64,000 bases of DNA from Macquaria australasica (Eukaryota; Chordata; Actinopteri; Centrarchiformes; Percichthyidae), in the NCBI GenBank assembly GCA_005408345.1, contig SEMN01000123.1, forward strand, positions 868,001 through 932,000, in the 5' to 3' direction. Shown piece by piece: positions 11,331 through 22,639 of this stretch. The notes under the pieces are model-generated. The model was not told the origin of the DNA. It saw only the letters and a list, made by a program, of their open reading frames with translations, and did not search any database. Position 1 is the stretch's first letter; each line of letters starts with the position of its first letter. Position numbers and translations under genes: made by a program.

Positions 11331-12340
11331 CTTTATAACTTAATATAAAGAACTCGCATATAAATAAACCTAATTAAAAATCGATTCTAATACTGTGTTG
11401 CCATTCTCTCCATCATTCTGCTTCTAATACATAAAGTGGCATTGTAACCATTTCAAAAACTTGTTTCAGGGTGGATTTCTGAAATGTACTCCTATTTATG
11501 ATTTAAAGCTTAGCACATGGAAGCAATATTAAAATAACTGTTGTGTAGTATCACTGTTGTAAAACTGAGTCATTTCAGATAATTTCTCCTGTGACTTGAC
11601 TGACATGAGGGTGAGTAGATCGAGTGAATGTTGGTATGAACTATTCCTTTAAAGTAGAGTGAGAAATGCTTCATTGTGTTTGACTTATTCAAGAGTTGAA
11701 ACACTGAAAAGAATCCACATAATGTGGCTATAGAAATACAAATAGGTTAACTGAGAACAGAGCCAACAGGTATCAGGCAGCTCAGACCAGATAACAGCAT
11801 AACTGATGTTATAAATGAATTGAAACATTAATATATTCAATAAATGGAAAGTCTCCAATCCAGAATCAGACTGTGATGAACAACATAATTAAACAAAAAT
11901 AAAAGTTTTTTTAAAAAAAGACACACATTACGTAAAGTGAACAAAGTGGTTTTTCATTGTGAAATCTTGTGATGGACATATTCTGCTCGCAGCCCCAACA
12001 AAGGCTTGGGTCAGCACTGCTATTTTTACTGTGAATATTGGTTGTAGTATCATAAATGCAGTTACCATTAGAAAAACTGTTGGTTGCTTGAATATTAACA
12101 TTAAGTCCTGGATGGGATATTTCCAGATCTGGAACAGAACCATGAGATCTACTTTCCCCACATGGCATCAGGAAATTGGTCATTGCCAAAACAAGCAACA
12201 AGCGTAACACTGCTCACCACCACTAAGTGCCAAAAGAATTGTATGAGCTCAATACTATAACCACAGGATAATTTATTTTTCCTTTGTCAGTGTTTTAATG
12301 AATGTTTGCATATAAGCACAGTTTAGTGGAAAGAAACAGT
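11331..12340. other. Unassigned AT-rich stretch
   Basis: Overlapping short open frames on both strands at about 11910-12210 show no domain. I see nothing else supportable. Confidence 0.4.
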
Positions 12341-12425
12341 TGATATATATATATATATATATGTAGGTAACAGATAGGAAAATATAATTTCCTATATATA
12401 TTTGTGTGTGTGTGTGTGTGTGTGT
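12341..12425. repeat. (TA)n and (TG)n microsatellites
   Basis: A TA run at 12343-12362 is followed after about 40 bases by a TG run at 12403-12425. Confidence 0.85.
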
Positions 12426-12984
12426 TTGGACCATCAGACAGTGAGACACATGGACACCACACGCAGTAATGTTAAATGGACAGGCTGCCTAGCAACTGAT
12501 CAGCGTGTCAACATGTGGGGGGGCAAGGGAGGCCATAACTGGATTAGAAAGAGTGAGACTCCCCAAAAAACACTGCAAGGGAGAAGAAAGTGTGTTTGTG
12601 TGTGTAGACGTGTGTATGCAGACGAGCCAACCTAGGGAGAAATCTTGATAAATGTCTTCCTTTCATTCCTTCACCATGTATGGTACTTCATATCCTGACA
12701 ATACTTAAACATTCATCAGGAATCCCTTACTGATTTCTACTTTCAACAGGATAAAAAAAAGGGGAAAAATGTCAGTATGATGAAGCTCATATCCTTGCAC
12801 CTGTCAATAGCTCCCTGTCCACCTGCTCTAGCCTGTTGCTGAACAACCCAGCTCAGAACTCCTTGAACAGCTCATCTTATAAAAGGTACTGACAATCTTG
12901 TGCTTGTTGTTTAGTCTTGACACATGCTCTTAGACCTTAACTTGACCTGTGACACCACGGACTGATTTCATCTGTCAGTGGTGT

Positions 12985-13200
12985 ACCTCCTTTGTAACAG
13001 AATATATGTGTTGCTGTTAATGATATGAATTTTGCTCAGGCTTCCTTTACACGTGGTGTCCCTCAGAGGTCAGTTCAAGGCCCGCTGAAGCTGCTCATGT
13101 GAATCATATCCCAGGTTGCTGAGCGATACAGTAAGTACTAGATGTCACTAAATGTCCTCCAGCCTAATGATAAAAAACTTGAGATTGTTTGATTTGGCTC
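12985..13200 (+). pseudogene. Decayed L2-like reverse transcriptase remnant
   Basis: The plus strand encodes FTRGVPQRSVQGPL, which fits the RT motif G-V-P-Q-G-S-V-L-G-P-L preceding the catalytic region. About 40 bases on, after a stop, it encodes MSLNVLQPNDKKLEI, fitting the W-M-S-x-N-x-L-Q-L-N-x-x-K-T-E block. The tryptophan expected just before MSLN is a TAG. The YADD region between them is missing. This is a very old LINE copy with several indels. Confidence 0.5.
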
Positions 13201-13309
13201 ATAAAACCTGACCAGCATCTATAATATGCTGATATTAAAGGAATTCTTTCTTGCCAAGAGTTAGATTAGAAGATTGATATTAACTTCAAATGTGTCCATT
13301 AAGAATGGG

Positions 13310-13520
13310 GGTAGCATAAAGACTAGAAACAGTAAACAGTTAGCCTGGTTCTGTCCAAAGTAAAAAAATACACCTACCAACATCTCAGAATCTTAGTGAT
13401 TAACAAGTGATATCTCTTTATTTTAAACCAGAAATGTAAAAACAACAATGGTGGTTTGTGGTTTTAGGGGGGAGTTACATGCTGGAACCTTTTGTTAGCA
13501 AACAATGCAGTCACTCCCTG
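13310..13520 (+). repeat. Teleost repeat (CATAAAGACT...TAGCCTGG type)
   Basis: The run ATAAAGACTAGAAACAG, AGTTAGCCTGGTTCTGTCC, ACACCTACCAACA and GGTTTTAGGGGGGAGTTACA matches a fish repeat I recognise. A partial relative lies at about 59440-59500. The block ends just before the Harbinger terminus at 13594. Confidence 0.5.
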
Positions 13521-13787
13521 GAGTTTTGTCATCACCGTGAGGTTGCCAAACATCCAGTGGAGACTCTAGGCAAGAAAGCAAATAAGAGTCTATGGCTGTG
13601 TCTCAATTCAGGGGCCACATCCTTCAAAGGCTGCATTTGAATACCGAATGCATCACATGCGGCGCAACAAGGCCGTCCCATTTCGAAGGCTCCTTCAAAT
13701 GCGGCCTTCTTTTCCTGGATTTGGAGGCTCCAACGGCCGGATCCTTCGCGGCCCAACCTATCCCAAGATGCATTGCGCGCAGAAGAA

Positions 13788-13842
13788 ATGGCGTCCGCAA
13801 ACGTACCGTCTGGAGAGGCCGAGGAGGAATACACTTTTAAAT
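13788..13842 (+). pseudogene. Myb/SANT-like Harbinger accessory protein, exon 1 only
   Basis: The ATG opens a short peptide MASANVPSGEAEEEYTFK, followed by one base and a GTAAGT donor at 13843. An acidic leader ending E-E-Y-T-F-K-W is the typical start of Harbinger Myb-like (MSANTD-type) proteins, which bind transposon ends and bring the nuclease to the nucleus. No later exon is present. Only about 80 bases separate the donor from the end of the HARBI1 gene on the other strand, so the rest has been deleted. Family assignment rests on this short exon plus its position in a Harbinger element. Confidence 0.55.
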
Positions 13843-15038
13843 GTAAGTATTGGCTTTCAATTCACTCGAATAGCTAACGATACAAATGTTAAAACCTAAG
13901 GGGCCTTAAAACCTCAAATCTTCATTAAAATAATAGGCTAAGTAACATGATGTTAGGGATACTGGTTATTTTGCTACGGCACAGGTACCCTCCGTCTGCG
14001 AGGATAAAGTACCCTGGAGGAGGGTAGAGTGAACACCTGTACAGTGGGCTGTGGTGAAGCACTCTTGAGTCATGGACTGACCCAGGCCAGCCCACGCAGG
14101 TGTCAATGAAGCAGCCCTTATGGTCACAAAACAGCCTGCAGAATGACTGATGGAAACAGTTTCCTGTTGCTGTAGCACTGACCATCAGGGCCGCTCGGTG
14201 GCTTGAAGTGGACATGGCAGCCATCGACTGCTCCAGCTGCTTTTATGAAGGCCCTGTGTCTTGCCAGCCCTGCAAACCCACGGGAAATTGCCTCCAGCTC
14301 TTCCAGGGTCTTCGGTAGGTGGATGACCTTGTGGCGAATGGCCACCACCTCTTCAACAACTCTATGGACAATGCGGTAGACAGTGGAACAAGGCATCCCA
14401 AACACTCTGGAGACCACCCTATATGATGCCCCACTTGCCAGCCAGAAGAGAAATACCAGGATCTCAATTGTGGCACCCCATCTGTGTCTCCGTTCCTGGT
14501 TGAGAAGGTCCAGCAGCACTGCCAGGGCCTCCCTGCTCAGTCGAAAATCAGGTCGTGTGTCCTGCTGGTTAAAAAACCTGTCCAGCACAGGCACACTCAG
14601 GTTTATCCTGCAGTACAGGGGTCTCGGCTGGTTTAGGGAAAGGAGGAGAAAAGAAACTGTTATAAAACAAGATAAGATAAGATAAGCCTTTAATTGTCCC
14701 ACAGCTGGGAAATTTTCAGCATTACAACAACCAGAAAAAAGTGTCATATATAGAAATACAATAATAAAATATAATAAAATACAATAAAAATAAATAGAAA
14801 AATAGTCCTGTACACAGTAAAGACAGTAATAATAATAGTGTGACTGAGTGCATTTGTAAGTATGAACAATAGATAAGATAAAAAAATATTGCACATATAT
14901 AATATACATGTACATGAAAATATTACACAGCAACAGATGAAGTAAATAACATCATGAATAAAAATATGTATTAAGATAATGCACAGCAGCAGATGAAGTA
15001 AAGTAGTGAACAGTCTGCTTATTGACAGTCAATGTAGA

Positions 15039-17865
15039 TTACCGGGAGTTGAACTGATGATAGAGTCTGACAGCAGCAGGCAGGAAGGACCTACGGTACC
15101 TCTCCCTCAGACACCGAGGGTGGAGCAGCCGGTCGCTGAAGGAGCTGCCCAGTGCTGATAGAGTGACATGTAGGGGGTGGGAAGTGTTCTCCAGTAGTGA
15201 TGATAGCTTGGCCACCATTCTCCTGCCTCCCACCACCTCCACTGGGTCCAGAGGGCATCCAAGGACAGAGCTGGCCTTCTTAATCAGTCTGTCCAGTCTC
15301 TTCCTATCCCTGGAAGAGATGCCACTGGCCCAACATGCCACCCCATACAAGACGGCTGATGCCACCACAGAGTCATAGAAAGTCCTCAGGAGCGCCCCCT
15401 GCACTCCAAAAGACCTTAGTCTCCTGAGCAAAAAGAGACGGCTCTGTCCCTTCTTGAACAGAGCATCCGTATTGTCTGACCAGTCCAGTTTGTTGTTCAA
15501 GTGAACACCCAGATACTTGTACGATCTCACAATCTCAATGTCCGTTCCCTGGATGTTCACTGGTGTAGGTGAAGGGAGTTTGTGCCTGCCGAAGTCCACC
15601 ACGAGCTCTTTGGTTTTACCCGCATTGATCTGGAGGCGGTTCTGTTGACACCAACCCACAAAGCCCTGGGTCAGTTCTCTGTACTCCCTATCATCCCCGT
15701 CGGTGATGAGGCCAACGATGGCAGAGTCGTCAGAGAACTTCTGCAGGTGACAGCTCGAAGTGTTATGGGTGAAGTCCGCTGTGTAGAAGGTGAACAGGAA
15801 AGGCGCCAGAACGGTTCCCTGTGGAGCCCCTGTGCTGCAGAGAAGTGTATCAGACACACAGTCCTGTAACCTCACATACTGTGGCCGGTTTGTGAGGTAG
15901 TCCAGGATCCATGCTGCCAGGTGATGGTCCACCCCAGCGTGCTCCAACTTGTCCCCCAGAATCCTGGGCTGGATGGTGTTAAAAGCACTGGAGAAATCAA
16001 AAAACATGATCCTCAGTGTTTCCAGCCTTTTCTAGGTGAGAGAGGGATGTGTGAAGTAGGTAAATGACAGCTTCATCCACCCCAATGTGGGGTTGGTAGG
16101 CAAACTGCAGAGGGTCCATACATGGGCTCACCAGCGGACGCAAGTGGACAAGGACCAGTCTCTCCAGGGTCTTCATCAGATGAGAGGTCAATGCCACTGG
16201 CCTGTAGCCATTGAGGTCCTTGGGGTGAGGGGTCTTCGGCACAGGAACCAGACACGATGTTTTCCACAGTTTTGGCACCCTCCCCAGCTTCAGACTCAGG
16301 TTGAACAGGTGCTCAACAATCCCACACAGCTGGTCCGCACAGGACTTCAGAAGTCTGGAGCTGATGCCGTCTGGGCCCGCCGCCTTCCCTACCCTCATCT
16401 TCCTCAGTTCGTTTCTCACCTGAGATGTTGTGAGGAACAGCCCGGTTGAGCTTGTAGGGGGTAGGGGGGCTGAAGGGAGGTGTTTGCGGGTGTGAAATGG
16501 GGAGATGGGCCCAGCCCCGACTGTGGTGTAGCTGTATGAAGTGGCTGTAAGCTGAGGGCTGTGTGGAGTGGTGAGTGGTGAGATGAGGGAGCAGGGGGGC
16601 TGCAGGCAGGGTGGGTAGATGGTGATGATGGTTGTAGGGGGGACAGGGCAGGGGGAGGGTTAGATGCCTGATCGAATCTGTTAAAGAATACGTTTAGGTC
16701 ATTTGCCCACTTCTGATCCCCCACAGGCCGGGGCTTGGAGTCCATATGGCCCAAGATAGTTTTAAGGACCCTCCAAACTCCTCTGGTGTTATTTTGCTGC
16801 AGCTGACTCTCCAACTTCATCCTGTAGCTGTTTTTCCCCTCCCTGATCCTCCTCCTCAGCTCTCGCTGGACACTCTTTAACTCCTCCTAGTTACCCGATA
16901 CAAAAACTCTCTTTTTTTCCTTGAGGAGTGTTGTGCTTTTAGTTGGGTGGATCCAAGAGCAGACACAAAACCAAGGTAGGCAAGTAACAAGGTGTTTATT
17001 GGACTTGAGTTCGGAGTGCAGGGCAGGGGTACGTGGCTGGCAGGTGGTCCGAGTGGAGCAGAGGTGTAGAATGGGTTCGGTTCAGAGAGCGGAGCAGAGG
17101 TGCGTGGCAGGCTGGCGGTCCGAGTGGAACAGAGGTAGAGGATGGGTACTGGTCTTGAAGATCTTCCGACTGTGAAACTGGTGGTGAGACAGGCAGTGAG
17201 TAGGCAGGCTGATCCGGGCACACTAGAGACAAGAGAACAACGGTTAACTTTGAAAAACTATTCAAAGGTGAGCACTTCAGCAAAGGTCATGAATGCTGAC
17301 TACCACAGCAGTTGTGACAACGATCTGACGATGAGTGGCTGAAGAACCAGGGTAGATATACTGTGGGTAGCTGACGTTGATGGGTATCAGGTGTGTGTAA
17401 TCAGCCAGGTGCCTCCGAGGTGATTGAACAGCCACACACAAACACAGACTGAGACAAGAGGGAAGGGGGAAGGGAAATACACAGAGACAAGCTGCCCATA
17501 ATCATGACAAGGAGAGCCTTAATATCAGGAGTGATCCAGGGTTTATTGTTGGCGAAACAATGCACAGTCCTAGTGGGGATGGTATTTTCCACACAGAAGT
17601 TTACGTAATCTGTCAGACAGTCTGTGAGGTTGTCAATATCCTCCCCATGAGCGTCACTAAAAATGTCCCATACAGTAGTGTCAAAACAGTCCTTCAAGGC
17701 CTCCTCTGCTCTGTTAGACCACTTCTTCACTGTGCGTGGGACAGCAGGCAGCCTGCGCACAAGAGGTCTGTAGACAGGCCTGAGATGCACAAGGTTGTGA
17801 TCAGATCTGCCCAGGGGGGGGAGACTCAATGAGATGTATGCGTCCTTTGTGTTGGCATAACACAA
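15039..17865 (-). pseudogene. LINE ORF2 (endonuclease tail plus reverse transcriptase), interrupted
   Basis: Read from high to low coordinates. The endonuclease C-terminus holds GRSDHNLV, with the conserved catalytic histidine, at about 17810. A linker runs to NNKPWITPDIKALL. The solo LTR then interrupts, and the frame resumes KEKKRVFVSGN followed by an in-frame stop. Next come RRRIREGKNSYRMKLESQ, a proline/serine-rich linker, VGKAAGPDGISSRLL, LNGYRPVALTS, then MFFDFSSAFNTIQ, STGAPQGTVLAPFLF and the catalytic block LQKFSDDSAIVG (Y/F-x-D-D is FSDD here). SYKYLGVHLNNKLDW and ERYRRSFLPAAVRLY lead to the stop. Frameshifts occur near 16420 and near 16030. FSDD in place of FADD is common in this fish LINE group as I recall it. 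The copy is non-functional. Confidence 0.9.
16929..17509 (-). mobile_element. 581-bp solo LTR nested in the LINE
   Basis: On the plus strand the insert begins TGTTGTG and ends CATGACA, so it has TG...CA termini. It is flanked by perfect AGGAG duplications (16924-16928 and 17510-17514). On the minus strand an AATAAA lies at 17000-16995, about 70 bp from the 3' end. Deleting the insert and one AGGAG joins ITPDIKALL directly to KEKKRVF in frame, which proves the boundaries. No internal coding region or second LTR is present. The sequence starts TGTCATG like the solo LTR at 9976 but is diverged in the middle. Confidence 0.9.
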
Positions 17866-18082
17866 GTCCAGTATTCTGTTATATCTGTTAACTAGATATT
17901 AAGTGTGGAGAGTGTAGATAGATAAGGCTTAAAGGCAGATAAGGCATTTCTATATATCTATCTGGGTTATTTTAAATCTGAAATTATGTTGTCAAAATTA
18001 AATGACATTAGCCATAAACTACGTTAACTGTTAACTAGGTAATGTTAACATTACTGTTGGCTAAAAGTACACAGCTTTTTGT

Positions 18083-18350
18083 GTTGGAAGAAGTACTCAG
18101 ATATATATATATAAATTATTGATCCATTAATGTATTGTAATGTATCACTTTAATGTTGCAGCTGATTTTAATAACTTTATATAGACCTACTGCTGGGTAG
18201 CTTAATCTATTATTATACATCATAATTTACAAGTTTATGAATTTATATTTTGTATTAATAATTGAATCTGCAAAAGTAACTGGTAACTACAGTTATCTAA
18301 TTAATGTAGTGGAGTAAAAAATACAATATTTGTATTGTTGTATTTGTATT
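18083..18350 (-). repeat. Teleost AAGTACT-type repeat
   Basis: Words such as GGAAGAAGTACTCAGAT, AATGTTGCAGCTGATTTTAA, AACTACAGTTATCTAATT and TAATGTAGTGGAGTAAAAAAT match a very common fish nonautonomous repeat. Reverse-complement relatives occur at 31090-31330 and 35430-35670. It lies inside the Harbinger element, between its exon 1 and the LINE. Confidence 0.6.
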
Positions 18351-18676
18351 ACCTGGCCACGGTCCTCTCTCAGCCTGAGATACATCACACGCCAACACCG
18401 GCGGTGAAGTATCTCCATTTACTCCAAAATATGGAACAATAAAAAAAATATTAATAAAATGTCTGGCTCCATTTTTACAATTTTAGCTGTGATAGCTGTG
18501 TGCCGGTTGTCAAGTGCAGCTGTCAACGTTGCTAGGCGACGGGAGCGGAGCCTCGTGACGCGAAGGTAAGGGCGGGTTCATCTGGTGACAAACAAAAAAT
18601 CCTCTGTAGACCAGACCGTCTCATTTAACAACACTCGGTTCAGTCTTCGCGGTCTACGAAGGATGCAGACACAGCT

Positions 18677-20504
18677 ATTTTCTTTAGGCACGTTGCTAAT
18701 AATCTAATAATCTAATTCATTTTCGATTCTGATCCCTTGTTACATTATTATAGAAAGTAAAAAAAAACAACCCAAATCTGGGAAATAACATTTCATAGTG
18801 TTCCTTATTGTCATGTATGCCTGGTGTCAATCAACTCTCATAAACATCTCCACCACTGGGACTAAGCTACATTCTAATGCCGTTGTTGTGGCTGTGAACT
18901 ACAGTCTTTTATAAACTGCTGATGTTCCTGACATTTTATCATTTAGGGTAACACTGGTCTCCTGGCAGGCTGATGTCACCAAAAGTAATGACGTTAGGAG
19001 CCAACAAAAACAGCATGATATTGCAGTTCCTCATCCAGCTGTAGTGCTTGTTAGCGAAGCAGTTACAGACTTAATCCTCAGTGGCAAAGCTAACAAAATC
19101 CTCCCTGCTTTTCAAGGCCATTCATCTTGAGTTCAGTGCTGCTGCTAACAGAGGCTACTCAGGAAATGCAGAGCTAATTTCGGGTCATATATGTAGACAT
19201 ACACTTTCTTTATTCTACAAACACTACACCACTACATCACTCTAGCTAATCTTGTTTTCTCTTGTGAAGAAACATGTCCATGAAGGAGCACTGCCCCTCC
19301 TCAGCAACCTTGAAAAAGCTGAAAACAGCTGTTCTTTTTATCATTGACAGCATGTATTCTTTTCGCTGTCACTTTGCTACTCTTCATTACTCTAAAAGTG
19401 TGTTCAGCTTGTGGGAGAAAAATCCCAAAGATGGGCCAGATCAGGATCTTCCCCACACTATAAGCACTTCAATACTCAAAATAATTCAACTAAGTCAAAA
19501 GAGTTCTAATATGAATAGAGTTTACTGACAAATCAACAAGTACAGCAAACCCGAGTTAGTTCATGGAGCAACCAACAGTTAAGCATACGAGCGCACACAG
19601 ATCTGAGTCAGTCCATGAAGTAACTGACAATCCAATGCACACATCTTCTTTTATAGCCATTTCACCCTCCTTCTGTGGGCCCAAAGTTGTATAACCACCT
19701 GCTGACCTCGGCCTAATTTCTGTGATGTTTTCAACCTGCTCTGAGCCAGACACCGCAGTTTCCTCCCTTTTTTCCCCCACTGTCTTCAGAACAATACTCC
19801 CACGTCCGACACACTCTAACCTCCCACTGCCAGCTGCTGCACTTAATTAAGAATACAAGACTTCTATGATTATGCCCACATCCAACAACACATGACTACA
19901 TCATGATTATGACTGAACCTGACTTTACCTGACAACCTAACCATTATCAATATGATTGACTTATACATAATACTGTAATATTGATTATGACTTATTTGAC
20001 CTCTCTGACCTTACCCTGCAATGATTCAATACTGATTCATCAATATTATACCACATTTGGTGAATAAAATTTCCCACAAGCTGGGTCCATGAGACTCCAC
20101 TTCATATTCAACTTCTCAAAAACAAGCACTGAAGCTGTTCTGGAGGCTTGTGCAGGAACAGCACCCTACTAACACACTGCATGTTGATCTGTCAGTTCAT
20201 TTGTCACCAACTGTATGAGCTGAACACAAAAACACAGCAGACAGTGTGTGTTTATGTTATCCATGCCATGAATCAACCTATGAAACGTGTGCCAGTGCGG
20301 GCAAGCAAAGCCATTTCAAGCAGCAGAATAACAATAATAACAATGTGAGAATAACAATAATATCAATAATGACATTAATGTGGTCTTATAATTACAGGTT
20401 GTTAAATTAGCTTAGTGATAAAAATGATTAAAGCAGAATTAGGAAATAATGTTGACATAATGATATGTCAAATCTGCATTAACACACCAGATTAAGAGTC
20501 TACA
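18677..20504. other. Unassigned stretch
   Basis: There is no gene or clear transposon end. Open frames at 19274-19528 and 19556-19780 lack recognisable domains. Confidence 0.4.
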
Positions 20505-20840
20505 GCCATGCTAGCAGCTTTGTGAGGCTGTACTGAATCACAGCGGCGCTTTGAGCTAAATGCTAATATCAGCATGCTAACACTCACAATGACAATGCTT
20601 ACATTCTGATGATGTTTATGATGTTTAGCAGGTATAATGTTTACTATGTTCACCATCTTTGTTTATTTTGTTTGCATTAAATAAGCTAACGTTTGCTAAT
20701 TAGCCTGTAACACAAAGTTCAGCTGAGGATGATGGGATTGTATTTCGGACAAATTAAAATTATGACCTGATGATGGCGCTAGAGGAAAAGTCAGGGGATA
20801 ACCAAAGTCATTAGGTGATCGGTCCTTGAGCCGCCACATG
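20505..20840 (+). repeat. Teleost 'GCTAA-ATCAGCATG' repeat
   Basis: The block ACAGCCATGCTAGCAGC, TGAGCTAAATGCTAATATCA, GTTTAGCAGGTATAATG and GACCTGATGATGGCGCTAGA is a widespread fish repeat that I recognise. A related, more diverged copy lies at about 57020-57480. The class is unknown. Confidence 0.55.
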
Positions 20841-20898
20841 ACAGCGCAGGTGCTGTAACCAGTAATCACCTGTGAGACCAAGCACGCTTGCACGCGTC

Positions 20899-22490
20899 AT
20901 GGCGAGGAAATCTAGCAAGCCTTTGAAGTTCAGGTTCAAGCCATACCTAGCCATAAAGCATTATTTTGAGACTGAGCATTGGAATAACTTCAAAGGTGAG
21001 TCCGATAAAGCAGAGTCAATCAAGAGGGCAGTGTCAATATAAGCTCGGCAGAGTATCACGTTTAAAACACTGAGCACCTCCAAATATCAGGCTACTGAGG
21101 GCAGAAATAACATTTCAGAGCATATCGGTAAATGTGGGAAACGAGGTTTGGTTTGATGGACTGCTGCATAAAGACACCATCATCTCCAGAATCCAAGTCT
21201 TGCTACTGTCCGCAAGAACTGGTGAGAGGTGCATTACTGAAATGGTGGAAAATGTACACATCCAGTAAACTCTTGCACTGACAAATATACCAGAGTTCAG
21301 TGTGGCTGTGGATGAAAATGTGGACTGAATGACGTAAACCAAGTCCAGGGATTGTTGCAAGATACAGCGATGGAAAAGGCCCATGTATGGCACCACTAAA
21401 GGAGAGAGCATGGCAATCGCTTTTACCAAGCATTATGACAGCAGAGTGGTTGATTGGTCACCCTGTCATGAAGCCTCACTGTGTTATTCACCAGGAAAAC
21501 TTGTGTGCAAAATTTCCAAAGTCTGATCTTACCTCTGTAATGGACACAGTGGTTAAATTGTTAATCTTCTTGTTTCTCGCTCCTCATTGATCCACTGTCA
21601 GTTCAAATCTCTCCTGAAGGAGATGAACTGTGTTTACAAAGATTTGCCTCACCACTGCCCTGTTAGGTGGCTCAGTGGGGGCAAGAATTTGGAGCAATTT
21701 GTCAGATGTGATCAAAGTCTTTCTGACTGAGGAGGAGCTGAGCTATCCTGAGCTGGAGGATGACAGATGGTTTGTGAAACTCAATGTCCTGTCCAAAAAT
21801 CACATGAAGGTGAAGGTCTCCTCTCGAAATATCCAAACTGGAGCCTTGCGTTACTTCAGACACCTGCGGGAGATGTCATCATGCAAGCCTGTCAACTCTG
21901 AGGACATCAGTGTGTACATTCAACCACCGAAAACAGAATCCTCCACCAGATCCCAGCAGTGCAGGCCAATGTTTTCTTTCTTGATCAACCCAGAAAACTT
22001 GGATTAGAAAAAAACTGGCTTTGTCCCTGTTTGACTGGATTGGGATTGAAGAGTTTGAAATGCAGCATATTAGGTTCAAGGCATGTTCACTGTGGACCTC
22101 TAAGTTCTGCAACACACTTGAAAATGCTGCCACGGACCAAGGAGCATCTACTGTGGCATGTCGGGAGAGCTTACCAGACAAGTTTGCATGTTTGAAAAAG
22201 GTGATGTTTGTATTAGTTTCTGCATCCTGATCTACTTATATATGTGGAAAAGAAGAATGGGGAGGATCAGAAGAAGGCAGTTTGCCAAAATGTTTATCCT
22301 GATTGATTGAAATAACTGCATCAGAGTTTTTTTATGTCTGCCAGCACCTCACTAGAATAGATGTACGTTTTTCCTCACTTTTTCTTATTAACCACTGTTA
22401 TGTGTGAACAGATCTTTTTACGCCTCAAGACGGCTGAATCCATCTTGCAGTTGGCTGACAACAGACCGTACAGAGGCATGTGTGTAATGT
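20899..22490 (+). pseudogene. hAT transposase relic (GTF2IRD2/ZBED5-like)
   Basis: The ATG at 20899 opens MARKSSKPLKFRFKPYLAIK, then HYFETEHWNNFKG, like the zinc-finger end N-I-x-R-H-Y-E-T-x-H of GTF2IRD2/ZBED5-type domesticated hAT proteins. Further on come HPVMKPHCVIHQENLCAKFP (family form H-C-I-I-H-Q-E-x-L-C-A-K), PVRWLSGGKNLEQF (R-W-L-S-R-G) near 21660, and LNVLSKNHMKVKVSS. A C-terminal CEQIFLRLKTAESIL at about 22410 matches the C-E-Q-x-F-S-x-M-K dimerisation block. Many stops and frameshifts separate the pieces. hAT transposases use an RNase H-like fold and make 8-bp duplications. I found no matching ends for this copy. Confidence 0.7.
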
Positions 22491-22639
22491 TGTTCTGCCA
22501 CTGAAGCTCAGCTTTATCACCATCCCCGTTTATGTATCTGAGAATACATCAGATTGTCATCTTATCACAGGCTCAAATTGAAGCTAATGATGCCAAAAGG
22601 ACACCCCCCATAAGGTGTGGTCTATATGCCACTTTCTTG

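Larger units (their letters stand above)
14672..17885 (-). mobile_element. CR1/L2-clade LINE inserted in the HARBI1 intron
   Basis: The 3' end (low coordinate) reads, on the minus strand, CCCAGCTGTGGGACAATTAA and then AAGGC with repeated TTATC (14672-14705), a short tandem tail typical of this LINE group. Coding blocks run from about 17880 down to 15045. The 5' end is truncated within the endonuclease domain. A roughly 330-bp A/T-rich 3' UTR lies between the stop and the tail. The element carries a nested solo LTR (16929-17509). Target duplication was not resolved. Confidence 0.85.
13925..18418 (-). pseudogene. HARBI1-like Harbinger nuclease, two exons, broken
   Basis: Exon 1 (18418-18353) encodes MEILHRRCWRVMYLRLREDR plus GQ and ends at a GTAATA donor. 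Exon 2 starts at 14627 after a CTAAACCAG acceptor and keeps the frame (PRPLYCRINLSVPVLDRFFN...). Recognisable blocks are the N-terminal helix-turn-helix region (LLNQERRHRWGA, SYRVVSRVFGMPCSTVYRIV), the first catalytic aspartate in AAGAVDGCHV, the second in WPGSVHDSRV, and LADGGYLC. A one-base insertion of T near 14131 throws QAV out of frame with CDHKG. After GGYLC the homology stops, so the third acidic residue of the DDE triad is absent. HARBI1-type proteins cut Harbinger ends; this copy is dead. Its intron has grown by LINE insertion to about 3.7 kb. Confidence 0.85.
13594..18676 (-). mobile_element. Harbinger transposon with two divergent genes, nested insertions
   Basis: The ends share GCTGTGTCT (13595-13603, and in reverse complement 18667-18675) and, further in, CATCCTTC. 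The right end seems to lack about a dozen bases between these two words. The interior carries both genes expected of Harbinger elements: a Myb-like first exon on the plus strand near the left end and a HARBI1 nuclease on the minus strand with exon 1 near the right end. The element would be about 1.9 kb without the LINE at 14672-17885 that lies in the HARBI1 intron. TAT trinucleotides adjoin both ends but the exact target duplication is unresolved. The rest of the Myb gene and the HARBI1 C-terminus are missing, so it is internally deleted near 13850-13925. Confidence 0.75.

Noticed and set aside
16877..17342. Several open frames on both strands
   Set aside because: They fall inside the solo LTR inserted at 16929-17509 and have no gag, pol or other domain.
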